Assembly (NCBI GenBank): GCA_963971305.1
Contig: OZ020305.1
Location: forward strand, 44,691,115 to 44,755,114
Length of the DNA stretch: 64,000 nucleotides
Direction of reading: 5' to 3'
Source of the DNA: Arcuatula senhousia
Taxonomy: Eukaryota > Mollusca > Bivalvia > Mytilida > Mytilidae
Each line of letters opens with the position of its first letter. Position 1 is the stretch's first letter. The notes beneath the pieces were generated by a model. The model ran no database searches and was not told the origin of the DNA. It saw nothing but the letters and a program-made list of their open reading frames with translations. Of this stretch, positions 16,001 through 30,000 are shown one piece after another. The position numbers were made by a program, and so were the translations under genes.

Positions 16001-19000
16001 TAATATTTTTTTAGTCCGTATCTAGGCAATGCCATACTCATATTACGATTTCACAGTATAAATATTTTTGGGAAGGTTGCACAATGTGGAAACCTTGGTT
16101 ATAGTAACAATTTTCTCAGCAACTGCTAACCTCTTGATATTTATTATGCTGCATCAACTTTTACCATATAGCGGGATTCAAACTAGATCTGTTGCTTATC
16201 TACTACCTGTTTGCCAACTTCAAGTGACCTGTTTGTCAGAACACTGCAATTTTTGTCCTTGACCAATTTTCTATGTATTCCTGGTTTTGTTTTGTTTTTG
16301 GAAATCACAGTATTCATGTAACTAAAGATGATTAAAATCCACCATAATGTTTATTTTCAGAATTTTTGAAACTTTCCAGGAATGTATTAAACCTCACAGA
16401 TACAACTGTAAAGATGAATCTAGCTTTAAAAGCCTAGTTTTCATGGAAACCAACTACAAATCTATTTGCAGTAAGTTGTATTAACAGGCAAACATTGTAT
16501 AATTTTGATATGAAATGTTGCCAGGAGTGAATGCAAGGAAAGGCCTTCTTGGTGAATATGTGTACAATCCCTCCTAAAACTGACACCAATTGTTTTTTTT
16601 TTCAGAAAATCCATGTAGAAACGCTAGAAAATTACGTACCTCGCTTTGATTGGCAAAAACGAAAAAAAAACTGTTATACACCCCCTGGAGCCACCCATGG
16701 CTGCATTATCAGTGATATTTCAAAGGATGAGTGGCAATAAGACCTATATTTGGCCTAATAAAACGAAATAGCTATACATACATGTAGTATGATATTTATG
16801 AGAAATAATAACTTTTATGTGAATACAAAGAAAACGTACCAAATAAAACAAATTTCTCTCATAATGACATCATTATGACATCACAATAAGCCCCCTTTTT
16901 GAAAAAAATTGAGAAAATCTGCCATTTTGAATGTTTTCAGGGCATATTTGCCATTAGTTAACATAGGGCGCATGAAAACAACAACTTCAAACTTTCAGAA
17001 ATGATGTATTACATCATTTTACACATTTTCACAAAATATGAAGTTGTTGTTCAGATGCGCCCACATTTTACCAAATAGAAAAGCAAACAGAAAACAGCAA
17101 AAATCAATCAAATTAGGACAATTTCCTAAAAATATAGTCTTTGAGTTAAGTGATGGGCAGGACAAGTAAAATTATATGGAAAAAGCTATTCATTTTCTTT
17201 AAGCCCTTTATTTGTTCAATTTTTCAGCAACGTAAGACATCTGTTTGTTCAGTTTTGGGTTCATGATAAATATTGGTCCAAAAATGGGTCTTACTGACAC
17301 TCATCCTTTTTTATCACTTCTGCTATAGCCTTGGTAGAACTATTTTAATATACACACAAATGCACAAATTTCCTGATGCACAGCACTTTAAAAATATATA
17401 ATATTGTGGGGATTTTCTTCGCATGGAATACTCTCAAATAAAAGAATGTATTGTTATTTGTATTCCTGCATAAAAGATTCATGTTTTTTTGCAATATAGA
17501 ATGAACTCTTATACAGATAGAGAAAAGCTGTTGCTTGCTTAAACATTTTGCCAATTGAACTCTACAAAAGTCTCCTTTGTGTCAAAGTTGTCAGATGACC
17601 CTTTATACAGGTTATGCCCCTTTAAAGGTCAAAATAGAATTTTTCATATTTCTAAGATATTGAATGAAAACTAATGTAGGTAAAGAAAAGCTGTTGCTTG
17701 CTTAACCTTCAGCTGATTTTGTTTGTTTGCAGCCTAATCTTAATCATATATGTACAAATATGTTAAAGATTTTTCCTCTTAACAAGATATTTATGTTTCT
17801 TTAATCATGTGTGTTGTAGAGAACTCAGATTGTGATGTGTTGGCTCTGTCTAAATGTATGGAACCAATGTCAGGAGTTAAATCCAATGACAATACAGTCA
17901 TCTGCAAGTAAGTTTTGTGTTATCAATTTCAACAACAAAAATATAGCCTTTGTTTCAATATATGGGAGAGAATTTGATTTAAAGACCCTGACATAAAACA
18001 ATGTTAAAAATAACATATTTTCAGAGTTTTCGACAATTTTGAAAATTGCCAATGTCACTCCTAAGGATGCAAGGTATTTCAAATTTATATTTATTTTGAA
18101 GGCTGAGGTATTACTGTTTGAAGATTTTATGTTCAACTTTTATAATTTGAAGATAAATGGGTCAAAGAAACCTTGTTGTAATACTTAAGATTTGTATTAA
18201 GTTAAAAGATTTTGTAAGAAAGTAGTAATACCGGTCAGCCACCTTGAATTTCCCAGGAAAAGATTTTGCCAAGTCCTTCATAAAGGATTTTAGTTGGACT
18301 ATCTCTTTAGTTGATATGAAAATTATGAGGGGGATTGTACAAAATTTTCTTCAAGCTTTTTCAATGACCAAAACAACAAAACGACTTTTATATCTGGTAG
18401 ACTCCAGCTGTATGTTTTGTGCTCCAACACTTTATAGGTCTTATTTTGCATATGTTTGTGTGTGTTTGTTAAATTGAATTTAAATTAGTAATTAAGACAT
18501 GAATGTCAGTATGTTAATTCTTTGAGTAAAAAGATTCAAGCCTTTGTTTGTGTGTTATTTTTGCTTTTTTTTTAAGATTATTCACAGACTTTCAAGCTTG
18601 TGTTTCACCATTTCAACAACCATGTCAGAATTCTGAAGTATTTAAGACAATTGGAATGATCTTTAAAACCTATGGAAAGCTTTGTGGTCACACAGAAAAA
18701 GAGGAAGAAAATGGTATATTTTCAATTTTAAAATCCTTTTAATTATAATTTTAATTTTAATCAAATAGTTTCTTTCATGTTTTATATTGAGAATGTTTAG
18801 AATACGCATATTTTGAAAATTGGCAGACCTGTAGGTCTTAGTCATATGCATCCAAATATGAAAATAAAATTGAGGCTTTTATTTTTTCAATACTTATATA
18901 TATGTGCATTTAAAAAATAATTTATTGACCAAAAATTGAACAAGGTCATAAAGTGAAAACACAACTTCACACCATTTAACTTAGGTTTGGCTTGATTTCA

Positions 19001-22000
19001 CACACTGAAAATGTTTTGGATTATATACATGTAATGGGTGGGTGGGCAGGTGAAATTTTTGGAACAGTTTTCTCAGCAACTACTTATCACAGCCCCTTGA
19101 TATTTGGTATTCAGTATGAGCATGGGGTACCATAAAGTTTGATTTGATATCAGGTCTGTTGCTCACCTACATCTTGTGTAACCAAATTCAGCCATTTTTT
19201 ACTTAAAAAAGTTTGTCATACAATAGAGTAATTAAGATCTCCAAATTGTTACCCCATAACTTACATTGTGTTCCTAAGAAAATTTACATTGTTTTGATGT
19301 AAAAATAAAGGATAAGTTTGGAACACCAAAATCAGGTTTTCATTACTCAGATTACTCAATTGCTCACAGCAAATATCTTAATGCTGATATACTGTATAGT
19401 ATGAATATAGTCTTGATTCAAATAACTCACTATTCAATTGATCACCTAACCTTGAATTATGAAACTAGAATGAATTGATATTTTAGATGCCAAGCTTTGT
19501 GAAAACTTGTTTAAAAGGTATACAAGAATGAATTGATATTTCAGATGCCAACCTTTGTGAAAACTTGTATAAAAGGTATACAAGAATGAATTGATATTTC
19601 AGATGCCAAGCTTTGTGAAAACTTGTATAAAAGATATGAAAATAGGACAGTCATCCTTGACCCTCAGACGCCTATAAGTGGGAGTAATTACCCTGACGTA
19701 AAATCATGTGCCAAAGTCTGTAATGATGATCCTAAATGTAGAGGGTTCATGTATGAAGGAGAAGCATGTATGATTTTGTATAAAAGTTACGACGTAAGGA
19801 AAGAGGCTGAGGGGATAGATTTTTACGACAGACATTGTTATACTGAAGGTAAGATGTCCGAGCAAAAAATATTGTCATATTTTCCAAAATACTGAAAACC
19901 TCTCTGCTTGCAAAATGATACATCTATTAAAAATTTGTTTCTTGCCTACCCCTTATTTTCATGCATGCACAGGATATTTGTATTATGTTGAACTTTCACT
20001 GTATTGGATTTTCATCATTTGTGAAAAAGATTAAAAAAGAACCCTGTAACACGTGTCATAATTAACCTAATAAAGGGCAATAATTATAGACAAAACAATA
20101 AATTTGTAACCATTTCATTGATTAGAATGACATTATAGCTGTGTTAGGATTTGATAATCAGCTTGAAAAAATGATTTTTAGTGCATTAATAGGGCATTTT
20201 TATGCCCCCGCGACGACATGTCGGGGGGCATTAAGTTTTACTTATGTCCGTCCGTCTGTCACAATTTCCATCAAGCTTTTCTAATAAAGATAATGATTTG
20301 AAACTTGGTACGATGGTTCAGTATGACAAATTGTACATTCTAAGCGATTTTCAGACCTGTCAGACATCTACTTCCTGTTTGGGACTTAGGCCGATTTGAA
20401 AATATTTGAACATGATATGAAAATTTCCGTTAAGCTTTTCTCAGGAACTGTAAACCAGAATGAATTGAAACTTGGTAGGGTGGTTCAGTATGATAAACTG
20501 TATGTCCTAAGCTATTATCATACCTGTGGGACATCTACTTCCTGTTTGGGACTTAGGCCGATGTGAAAATAGGTGAATATTTCTGTCAAGCTTTTCTCAG
20601 GAACTGTATATCAGAATGATTTGAAACTTGGTAGGATGGTTCAGTATGACAAACTGTATGTCCTAAGCGATTTTCAGACCTGTTTGACATCTATTTCCTG
20701 TTTAAGACCTAGGCCGATGTGAAAATATGTGAACATGATAAGAATGTTTCATCAGGCTTTTCTCAGGAACTGTATATCAGAATGATTTGAAACTTGGTAG
20801 GGGTTGTTCAGTATGACAAAGTGTACGTCCTTAGCTATTTTCAGATCTGTCGGACATCTACTTCCTGTTTGGGACTTAGGCCGATGTGAAAATAGGTGAA
20901 CATGATATGAAAATTTCTGTCACGCTTTTGTCAGGAATTGTATATCAGAATAATTTGAAACTTGGTAGGATGGTTCTGTATGATAAACTGTATGTCCTCA
21001 GCAATTTTTAGAACTGTCGGACATCTACTTCCTGTGTGGGGCCTAGAGGGGGCATCTGTGTCCCATGGACACATTCTTTCTTTATTTTACTAACATATGA
21101 AAATTAAAAAACTCTATGAAAAAAAAATCTGGTATTATTTATAAAACCATGCATTGTATATTTTAATACCTGACTTACAATTTTTATTCAATTTATTATT
21201 CTCCCATAGTTGATCCTAATACAGTCCAATCAGACCATGTTGGACGAGTCCGTGTGAGTTTTCCTGTGACAGCCAACATGGGACCAGAGTCCAAGTTACT
21301 GGTGTACTATGTGAGAAAAGATGGGGAAGTTGTAGCAGCTACACTTAATTTTAAAGTACAAAGATGTTTTGATAACAAAGTAAGTAAAGGTTTTAAGCGT
21401 TTTTAAAAGATTTGACAAAAATAAACAATTCTCAGCTCATGAAACAGGTAATTTTTGGTTGTGTGCAAATTTTTGCTTAATTTATTTTTGGTTAACTCCC
21501 TTTTAAATAAAGAAAAACATATTCCTTAAAAGTAAGATGCTTGCTCAAAATTGATACATTATTTAAAAAGTTTCATGATATTTAACCTCTACTTAAAGTA
21601 ACTCACTTATTAATACAGTAAATATGAATGTATTATCTTTAAATTATGGAATGTATTTCTGAGGTCCTACTGAATGGTAATCCAAAAATAAAAATTGAAG
21701 ATAACATGTAAACTATAGATTAGAAGAAAAATTCTGTGATTTGATTAATACTATCTATTTAAATATTCAATACATGAGTCAAATTTTAAGGAGTAAAATA
21801 TGCATCAAATACTGTGGTTTCATCATTGTTCATGGGGTATTGACTATTGATATTTGATTTGGTTAATGGCCTGGACCTCACAAAAAGGAACATTGACATT
21901 GATATGTATGCTGCAGACATTAAGAATTTAAGAATCTGAGTCTTTTTCATTAAACCATTAAAATAAATGAATTCTCTTTAAGAGGTAGACAATGTTGCAC

Positions 22001-25000
22001 AACAAACAACAATAACAGCTTGATTGACATGATTGGAAAATTATACAAAGCATATTATTGTTCATCGTTGCATATACTCTTGTTTTAGGTTGAGATGAAA
22101 TTTGATAGAGAAACAGTTTACCCAGGTAACCCTGTACATGTCAATGTCAAGGCCTCTCCTGGTTCCCTTTGTTCTGTAGGAGTAGTAGATAAAAGTATTA
22201 CCTTGATTGGTGGGAACCATCAGATTACACCAGAAAAGGTATGTTATAGCTAGACTTTACTAAGTTTCTATGGTCCTGTTCAGAAAAAAATGTCTTTTTG
22301 ATGTTCTGTATTTCCTTGACTTGTGTTTGCTAATTCAATAGTGAATGATTTAGGCCACACCAAATAAATTCATAGTTTATTTACAAAAGTTACCAAATAT
22401 ATATAAATTGTTGTCCAATATGAGGAAAAGATTTGATTGTTTTACAGATCTTTGACAGCTTTACCATGCCATATATGTACAGATCATACTGGAAGGAGGA
22501 CAAAGCTTATTGTGATAGGAAAACTAGATATGATAAAGATTTAATCAACCCAGCTGGTATGTTGTAAAAAAAACATCAAAGAAAGGGGTTTCCCACAGGG
22601 TAACGGTACCCATCTTGGGTTGCAAGGTCACTTTTAAAGCGATTTATATGTCCCATCTTGGAAAGTAAGGGGGTATAAAGTGTTCAGGTCTGTTTGTCTA
22701 TCCCTCCATCTGTTTGTCCATTAGTTCGTACATTCATTTGTTCATTGTCCATCCCAAATGTTGGGAGATGGGACATTATGCAGGGCTGCCAACTTTTGAA
22801 ATTTTAAAATCAGGTTTTGAAGTATTTCTGTGATCTTTCCAATTATATTCAATATAAAATTAAGACAAAAAATCATGAAGACCAGTGCAAACTGTTAAAG
22901 TTGGCAGCCCTGATTATGTCTTTTGGACATGTTGGACAAATTCTTGTTTAACAATGTCTTATTTTTTATATTTTATAAATTTTCAAAGGTAGGTTGTTTC
23001 TGACCAAATAAGGTCAGAAGTCGCCCCTTAAAAGATTTCAGATTGCAAGTCATTTTCTACCTGCATGACTCCAAGAAGGGATAGAAAAGTTATAAAGTTT
23101 TTAATTCAAACTAGTTGCATGTAAAAATCTGAATTAAAAATGTTATAAAATCTAACAAACTGCAAAAATTACACTACGTGAAAATAAAATTACCCTCTTT
23201 TTCAAGAAAAATGGGAAATTTTCCAAATGTGAAAAAACCCATTTATATGGTATATGAAACTAAAAGATATGTCAAGCAACACAATAAAAAGAACAAAACC
23301 AGCATCACAAACCTTTAATGAATTGAGATTGATATATGAATTCAAGAAGTGTTTGCCTATTGTAACAAATCCAGCATGGTGCTTGGTTTCATAAAACATC
23401 AGAAGTCATGTAAAAAATAAATCCATAAAAAAGAGCAAATAAAAAGTTTCAAGAAGATATTCTGTTGTTTGTTACAATGTAGTAAGTTTTCTTGGAAAGT
23501 AGGTGCTCCTATGCAAAATTAAAATATTAAATTGTTAAAGAATTTCCAAAATACTGTAGGGATTTTATGTACACATGTAAATGATAACATATTTTTAGAT
23601 TGGTGGAGTAACTATAGAAACTATGATACTGATGCAGTAGATGCAGTTCAGGCCTTTAGAGTGAGTATTCTTAATTTTGATATTATAGTTGTCCCCTGCC
23701 GCAAGAAGGTCACTCTCATAGCTACAATTCCTAATGGATTTTAGAATAATTGATACAAAAAATTGTTTCTTCCTGTAATTACCTAGGATAAGTATTAGAC
23801 ATAATTTGTCAACAATATCTCTGAAAGTTATTCCCCTTTGACCATAAAATTCATAACCCATGGCATGGGACTTTGAGCACTTTTTCAATTTGTATGTGGT
23901 AGAAATTAAAACATTTATCATGTACAAATTAATTATGCATTTGAAGGGTACACAAAAAAATGTTTCTAAAGAAATGCAATGTCACTATATAATATTTTTA
24001 CGAAATGCTACATTACAATAAAACTAGCAATGCCAACATGGCAAGTTTCTAGGAGAGTGCTACATGAACAATGTTTGATTATGGAAGAAGTAGGAACTTA
24101 CAGGCTGTCTTGAAAATCCGGCAATAATTTTTCACTAATGACATAATTTTTGGGGTCTTTTTGGCTTGTTCCAATGCACTCCACTTGCAGAAAGTTTGAA
24201 ATTTTCTATCCATTGTGAAAGATCTTTATTCCAAGAATTTATGTAAGAACATATAATTCTTTTTCATATGTTTAGATCTTCCTTCTTGCTTCTTTATAGA
24301 ACTTTAAGGTACTTTACAAATAACAACTAACTTATTTCTATTTCTCAGGAAATGAACCTGATAGTGATGACAGACATGACAATAGAGACCAGACCATGTA
24401 AAGTACAAACAAGAAGACCTGTGTACTATTGTAAGTATAAATCCACAAAGTAGGGAGGAATTATGTTATACCCTCCCATTGTTTGGGTTATATCTTTGAA
24501 ATTTGGTATTTGGCTTCTTAATGAGGTCCTTTATTCTGTTCACTCAGGGAGGCTGAATCTCCAAGTTCCTAATTTTAGCCTGAAATTCCAGTTAATCAGA
24601 AATTTTCATACTTATATAATTTTTTTCTATATTAAGTCGCAAATGTTTTTTTTGCCTTGAATAAGTTTAAAACATTCAGTATAGATTGTTTTTGTCAGAA
24701 TATTATTATGTCTGCAACGTAAATTTTATTTTGTAAAGACACCTAAGCATGAATTTGGATAGAATTATTATGCTTTATCCTCAACAAATTAAAGTCTATT
24801 TTCAAAATCTCAAAATTCAAGATTTTTATATATTTTTTTCAATGTTTGATCTTTCCACTTTAATACATACTCATGATATTTGTTTACATTCCAAAATTCT
24901 GTCAACCCTTCTGCATTTTTGTATAGCACCATTGCCATTTAATTCAGAAGAGAGGGGAATGCCAGGTTTATCAGGCTTGCCTGAACCTGATGTTGTGCAA

Positions 25001-26991
25001 AAAGAATTAGTAACAGACCAAGTAGACAATGAAATATCTACACCTAAAACTCCAGCTGTGAGAAATCTTTTCCCAGAAACATGGCTATGGGATCTTCATA
25101 TGATAGGGTAAAAATCACAGAATGGATGTTTTTTGGCAGCCTGCACATCTTATACTCTGTCTACCATATTATAAGACATTATTTATGGTTTACAGTCATA
25201 GCTATGTTGTAAAATTAATATCTTTAATTTTTTTACGTTTAGCCTCAGGCCTCCATCAGTTTCACAAAGTTTCCTCTATTACAGTTTGATTGTCATCTCT
25301 TCCAACCACTGTTTTTTCCAAATTCTAGTACATTGTGGGAAAAGCAACTTATATGAAAACTTTACAAAATTTATATAATAAAAAGACATTTTAAAAGATT
25401 TAATTTTTCCATGAGATTTAATCATTGTAAAAAGTGCAAAACTATTCAAAGTAAAATTTAATAATAAGATCTTATATTTAAGTTGCAAGGCATCCTCCTT
25501 AGCTGCTGTTCCATAGCTCTGAATGATCCTTTTTGAAAGGGTAGGGGCAATAAGACCCCTTTTCAGCCTAAAAATATGAAGGTTATGCAAAAGTGTCAAT
25601 ATTTTGGTTACTATATAGTGTAAACTCTGCCTAAAAGGAAAAACTTGTCTAAAATGTTTAAAATTCAATATTTAGGTGTCAAAATGACGTCATAATTTTA
25701 GTGATTTTTAATAGCAAAAATTTTTGGTGGTTTTCAAGGTACATTTTTGACTAGAAAACATCGTTGGCACACGAGAAACAAGTTCATACATGTATTTTTA
25801 GAGAAGGTTTATTTTGACCCTATGCATGTAAACAATCTGTAAAAATATTGAGTTGTTTTTTGTGTGGGGAGATACTTTTTTTACGCCAACATGTATCTTT
25901 AAAATGCTGAAAATTGATATAAATTAGCAATTTTCCTGAATAAAGGTCAGTTTCATTCATATTTTTTGTCAAAACAGTCATTTAGAAATTTAAAAAATAT
26001 ATTAAGTTTTTAATTTCTTGATATTAAATAAATATTTTGTCAGCATCTGACAACCGTATTCATAGGTTAAGCATTGGGTAAAATTTTAGGCCTTATCGCC
26101 TCTACTCCTTTTCTAATTTGTCTGCCTAAAGGGACCATTAAAAGCAATTGAACCACAGCTACATTTTCCTAAGATATGACTTAAAATAGATAGCCAGGAC
26201 TGTAGTAATCAGGTGGTGCACGGGTCGTTTTCTGTTTACATATATTTTTATGTTTTTTCTTGCATGTTCATTATTTCTCTCTTCTTTATCCCTTTCTTAC
26301 TAACCATGTATTTTGATTCAAGATAGGGGAACTAATAAAAGGAGAAGAATTGTAGGCTTGAAAGGCTCAGAGGAAAATATAGTAGTAGAGACAAGTATTT
26401 TGCAAACTAGTACTCCTGATAATGCCAAACCTATATCAGAACCAAAGACTGCCATCAGAAATCTTTTTCCAGAGACTTGGTTATGGGACCTTTATACGAT
26501 TGGGTATAAAATGCCAACAAATGTAGCTTCCCTGCAATACATGCCTGTTAACATTTACTTTGAATTCCTCACCATTTGTTAACTTTGCCTATAAGTTTAT
26601 TTACATTTGCCAAACAGCCATGCACTTACCTTGCTTGATCTATATGAAATATCTTAGATCAAATAGTGATTTAGAGTTAATAATAAATACTCAAAGTTGT
26701 GCAGCAGATTGTGAATGTTTAATGTTAACCCTTGCTTCAAATTTACCAAGACATGCAGTTTTTTGCTTCATAGCAGAATGTTTTATTTGTTTTTGAACTT
26801 GCTGAAAGCAATGTGTTTATCCTTCCTAATCCTATATGATACAATATCCTTTTCTAAAATAGTGATTTTAAGCAAATAGGTTCATATTATGGTCAGGGGT
26901 TTCTTCCAGGTAATCTGTTGTCTTCTACTATTCTATCTTGACCTGTGCCTATTTAGGTAAAACCTTAAGATGTTTAGAGTTGGTTTTGTCC

Positions 26992-27023
<32 letters not shown>

Positions 27024-30000
27024 CATCACAAAATTATTCCACTTGACTCCCCTGAAACTAATTGAAAGAATTTAATGAACTTAGTAATTTAGCTATAGAC
27101 AAATAGCAAGTATATTATCTGAAGTATCATCTGAAGTTGTTCATATTGCCAGGAAATTTTGATAAAGTTATGGCCTTTGAACTAGAAGTAACCAAACCAG
27201 TTACTTACAACAACAAGCTTGGAAAATGATATTGTTTAGAAATCTTCAATTTTTTTCTTCATATTGGTGTTTTATTTCTATGAAAATGCAATTGTCTGAT
27301 GAAACTTAGAGTGTTAATAACTTAATTACTTTATCTTTGTCCACTAGCAGTTTGTGAAAAACATTACCGTATTTTGCCGTGTATAGTGCGCAGTTTTTTA
27401 CAATTTTTTCATGAATCTACCAATGGGGTGCGCACAATACATCCCTATATGAGATTTTTATCCATTTTCATGATCATCTGCAATGGCAAAAGATCGATGT
27501 TTGTCAGAATTTGGACACAAGATTCATCCATGATTGAACATAAGTGTCATTACTCACACGATTTCTATTGAATTCTGATCATTATAAGATTCTCTAAATC
27601 AAATTTATCATGCTTTTCTGAAATAAAACCTTAATTCCAGTGTCTTCATGTGTTTGTTTATTAATTTCATTTTCATATCGACTGCCATTTTGTAACAACA
27701 AGTTATTGTTTAGTTTGGTATAAATATCTATGTTCTAAAAAATACTTCTATCCAATTTCTTTATTCAATAAAAGAATAATTAAATATGATTTTCATTTAA
27801 TTATTTATTCTCCCGTTACTAGTTTCATTTCTGGATCATTATTGTGTATTCCCCCTCAGTAACCTTATGTAAATACATCTAAAAATAGAATGGTTTGTTT
27901 TTTCTTTCATGTAATTATTTGAGCAACTTGAGCAACAGATAACCATTTTCTTATTGTTTTGTGAATAAGAACTCATCCCAAGCTGGAGAAAATTTAGATT
28001 TACCGGTAATTATTTGTTTTGACATCCAGGCTTGACCCCCTGAGGCCATCGATATTTTGTCAAACTGGCTTGGACAATTAACAATTAAAGCCATTCAGCT
28101 GTAATAAGCTCCCGCAAGGCGGGAGCTAAATTGCCTGAGTATACGTACTATGATACACGAAACCAGAATAGGTATAAGCTAGTCGACATATCCGCACCCA
28201 ATGGCACGGAATGCACAATTAATTTTCTACTTTGTAATTTGTATTTATAAAATTAAAATACGTAAATTTTGTATTAATATGAATATTTTGAATATTTCTA
28301 GCTATAGAGATGCATGTAAAGATTTTTTTTATATAAAAACGCTATATATTTCATTGACGTCATAATTGTTCAAAACAAAATTACAGAATGGCGGGAAACT
28401 GTCATTATAATTTTCGTGAAACAACACAAAGCGTAATTTACATGGCAACTAAATAAATATTGTGCGGAAATATTTCTGCAGTCATAAAACAATAACCTTG
28501 TCGATGTTGTGTCTTGAGCAGTTTCATGAGTTTATGATATTGTATCTTCTCCAAACTTTACATTCGAAAAGGTGTCCTCTATGACGTCCGGTTCTATCGT
28601 CTATTTTAAGCAAATATTATGACGTCATTTTCAGTTTGAGGAAAAGAAAACACTTCCTCGTTCTGTTTGCAGGTGCGCTCCTTTTCAAAACCATGCAAAA
28701 GCTTGCATTTCTAACAGTTATTAGAGAAATAAGGGGACAACCATTTGATTCTGAAAAAAAGGGGGTCTGTAGTTTTGATCGAGTCAGAAAATTTATTTTC
28801 CGCCGTTTTGTGCCGCCGAGATTATTTATTTTTAATATACAGTATCCATGCAAATATATCTGCGGGAGCTTGTCAGGTTGAACCTGCATCATATTACTTC
28901 TGGATTGTTTGAATAGTAATCTGTTGATCACCACTATTTTGACACCTTTATTGTTTTCATCAAAAGATGTGAGCTTGGGTTAACACTTGTTGTTTGTTCA
29001 TTGAAAGGGGGACCATTACCAGATTAACGATCTTGCTGTCATAATAAAATACACAAATAATACAACAATTTATTTTACAAATAATAACAAAAATTTTTTA
29101 TTTTATTAAAAAAATCTTCATCTGTAAACTTTTCGATGTGAAACCTTTTTCTCTGACTGTAAAAAGTTAGTATAGGCCCAATAATTACCAACTGAATTAT
29201 AACTAATTGGAAATTAATGATACATGCATTTTGTTCAGCAAACAATGTGAAAAAGTAGTCAAATATAAAAGAATGTTTGTCTTTTCATCCAAATGAAATC
29301 AACATTTGCTCAAACAAAAGTAAGCACCCTTTCTACAAGATGCATATCTTACTATGGTGTCACGCATGGATAACCAATCAATTTCCTAGAATTTGAATTT
29401 CTCACCAAATGTGGAGTGGGATACACAAAATAGTCTCATTTCACAAGAATTAGATACTATTAGATATAGAGAAAAAATGCTTCCACCTAAGAAGTCAATT
29501 TTTTTCTTATATCGATGTAGATGAAGATTATGAAGATGGAAACATTGCATATGATGTGAATCCTGAAATATTTGAAGATGTGCAAGTACTTGATTCGAAA
29601 CCAATTCATGATAGAAATCTTATATCAGAACCAAAGACTGCCATCAGAAATCTTTTTCCAGAGACTTGGTTATGGGACCTATATAGGATTGGGTATAAAA
29701 TGCCTATGCGTGTACATTTCCTTTAAAACGTGCCTGTTGACATTTACATTAATTTCCTCAGTCAAAATCTTTAAATGTATTTTTTGTAAATTTAGCCAAT
29801 CAAATTTGCCAAATAGCCATGCATTTACCTTAGTTGTGTAGCAGTTGCTTGGTCTTATCTCAGTTGTACAATGTACGAGGGCTGTCTGTAAAGTTCGTGG
29901 ACAAGCAAAGATTTGAACAAATGTGACGTATTAGGGATTAGTTCTTTACATATTAATAATTTTGAAAATATTTCTATCATTTCAGGCTTAAAATTGTTTT

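Noticed and set aside
16531..16740. 69-codon frame in intron 17
   Set aside because: No splice-compatible phase and it overlaps the palindromic element; no homology to the TEP.
19487..19575. Two mini-exons upstream of the PAN exon
   Set aside because: Both are duplicated pieces of exon 20 and 31 bp long; inclusion breaks the frame. Reported as a repeat instead.
26991..27022. Regular short repeats checked as a CRISPR-like array
   Set aside because: Plain CTGT microsatellite with no spacers; the DNA is eukaryotic.
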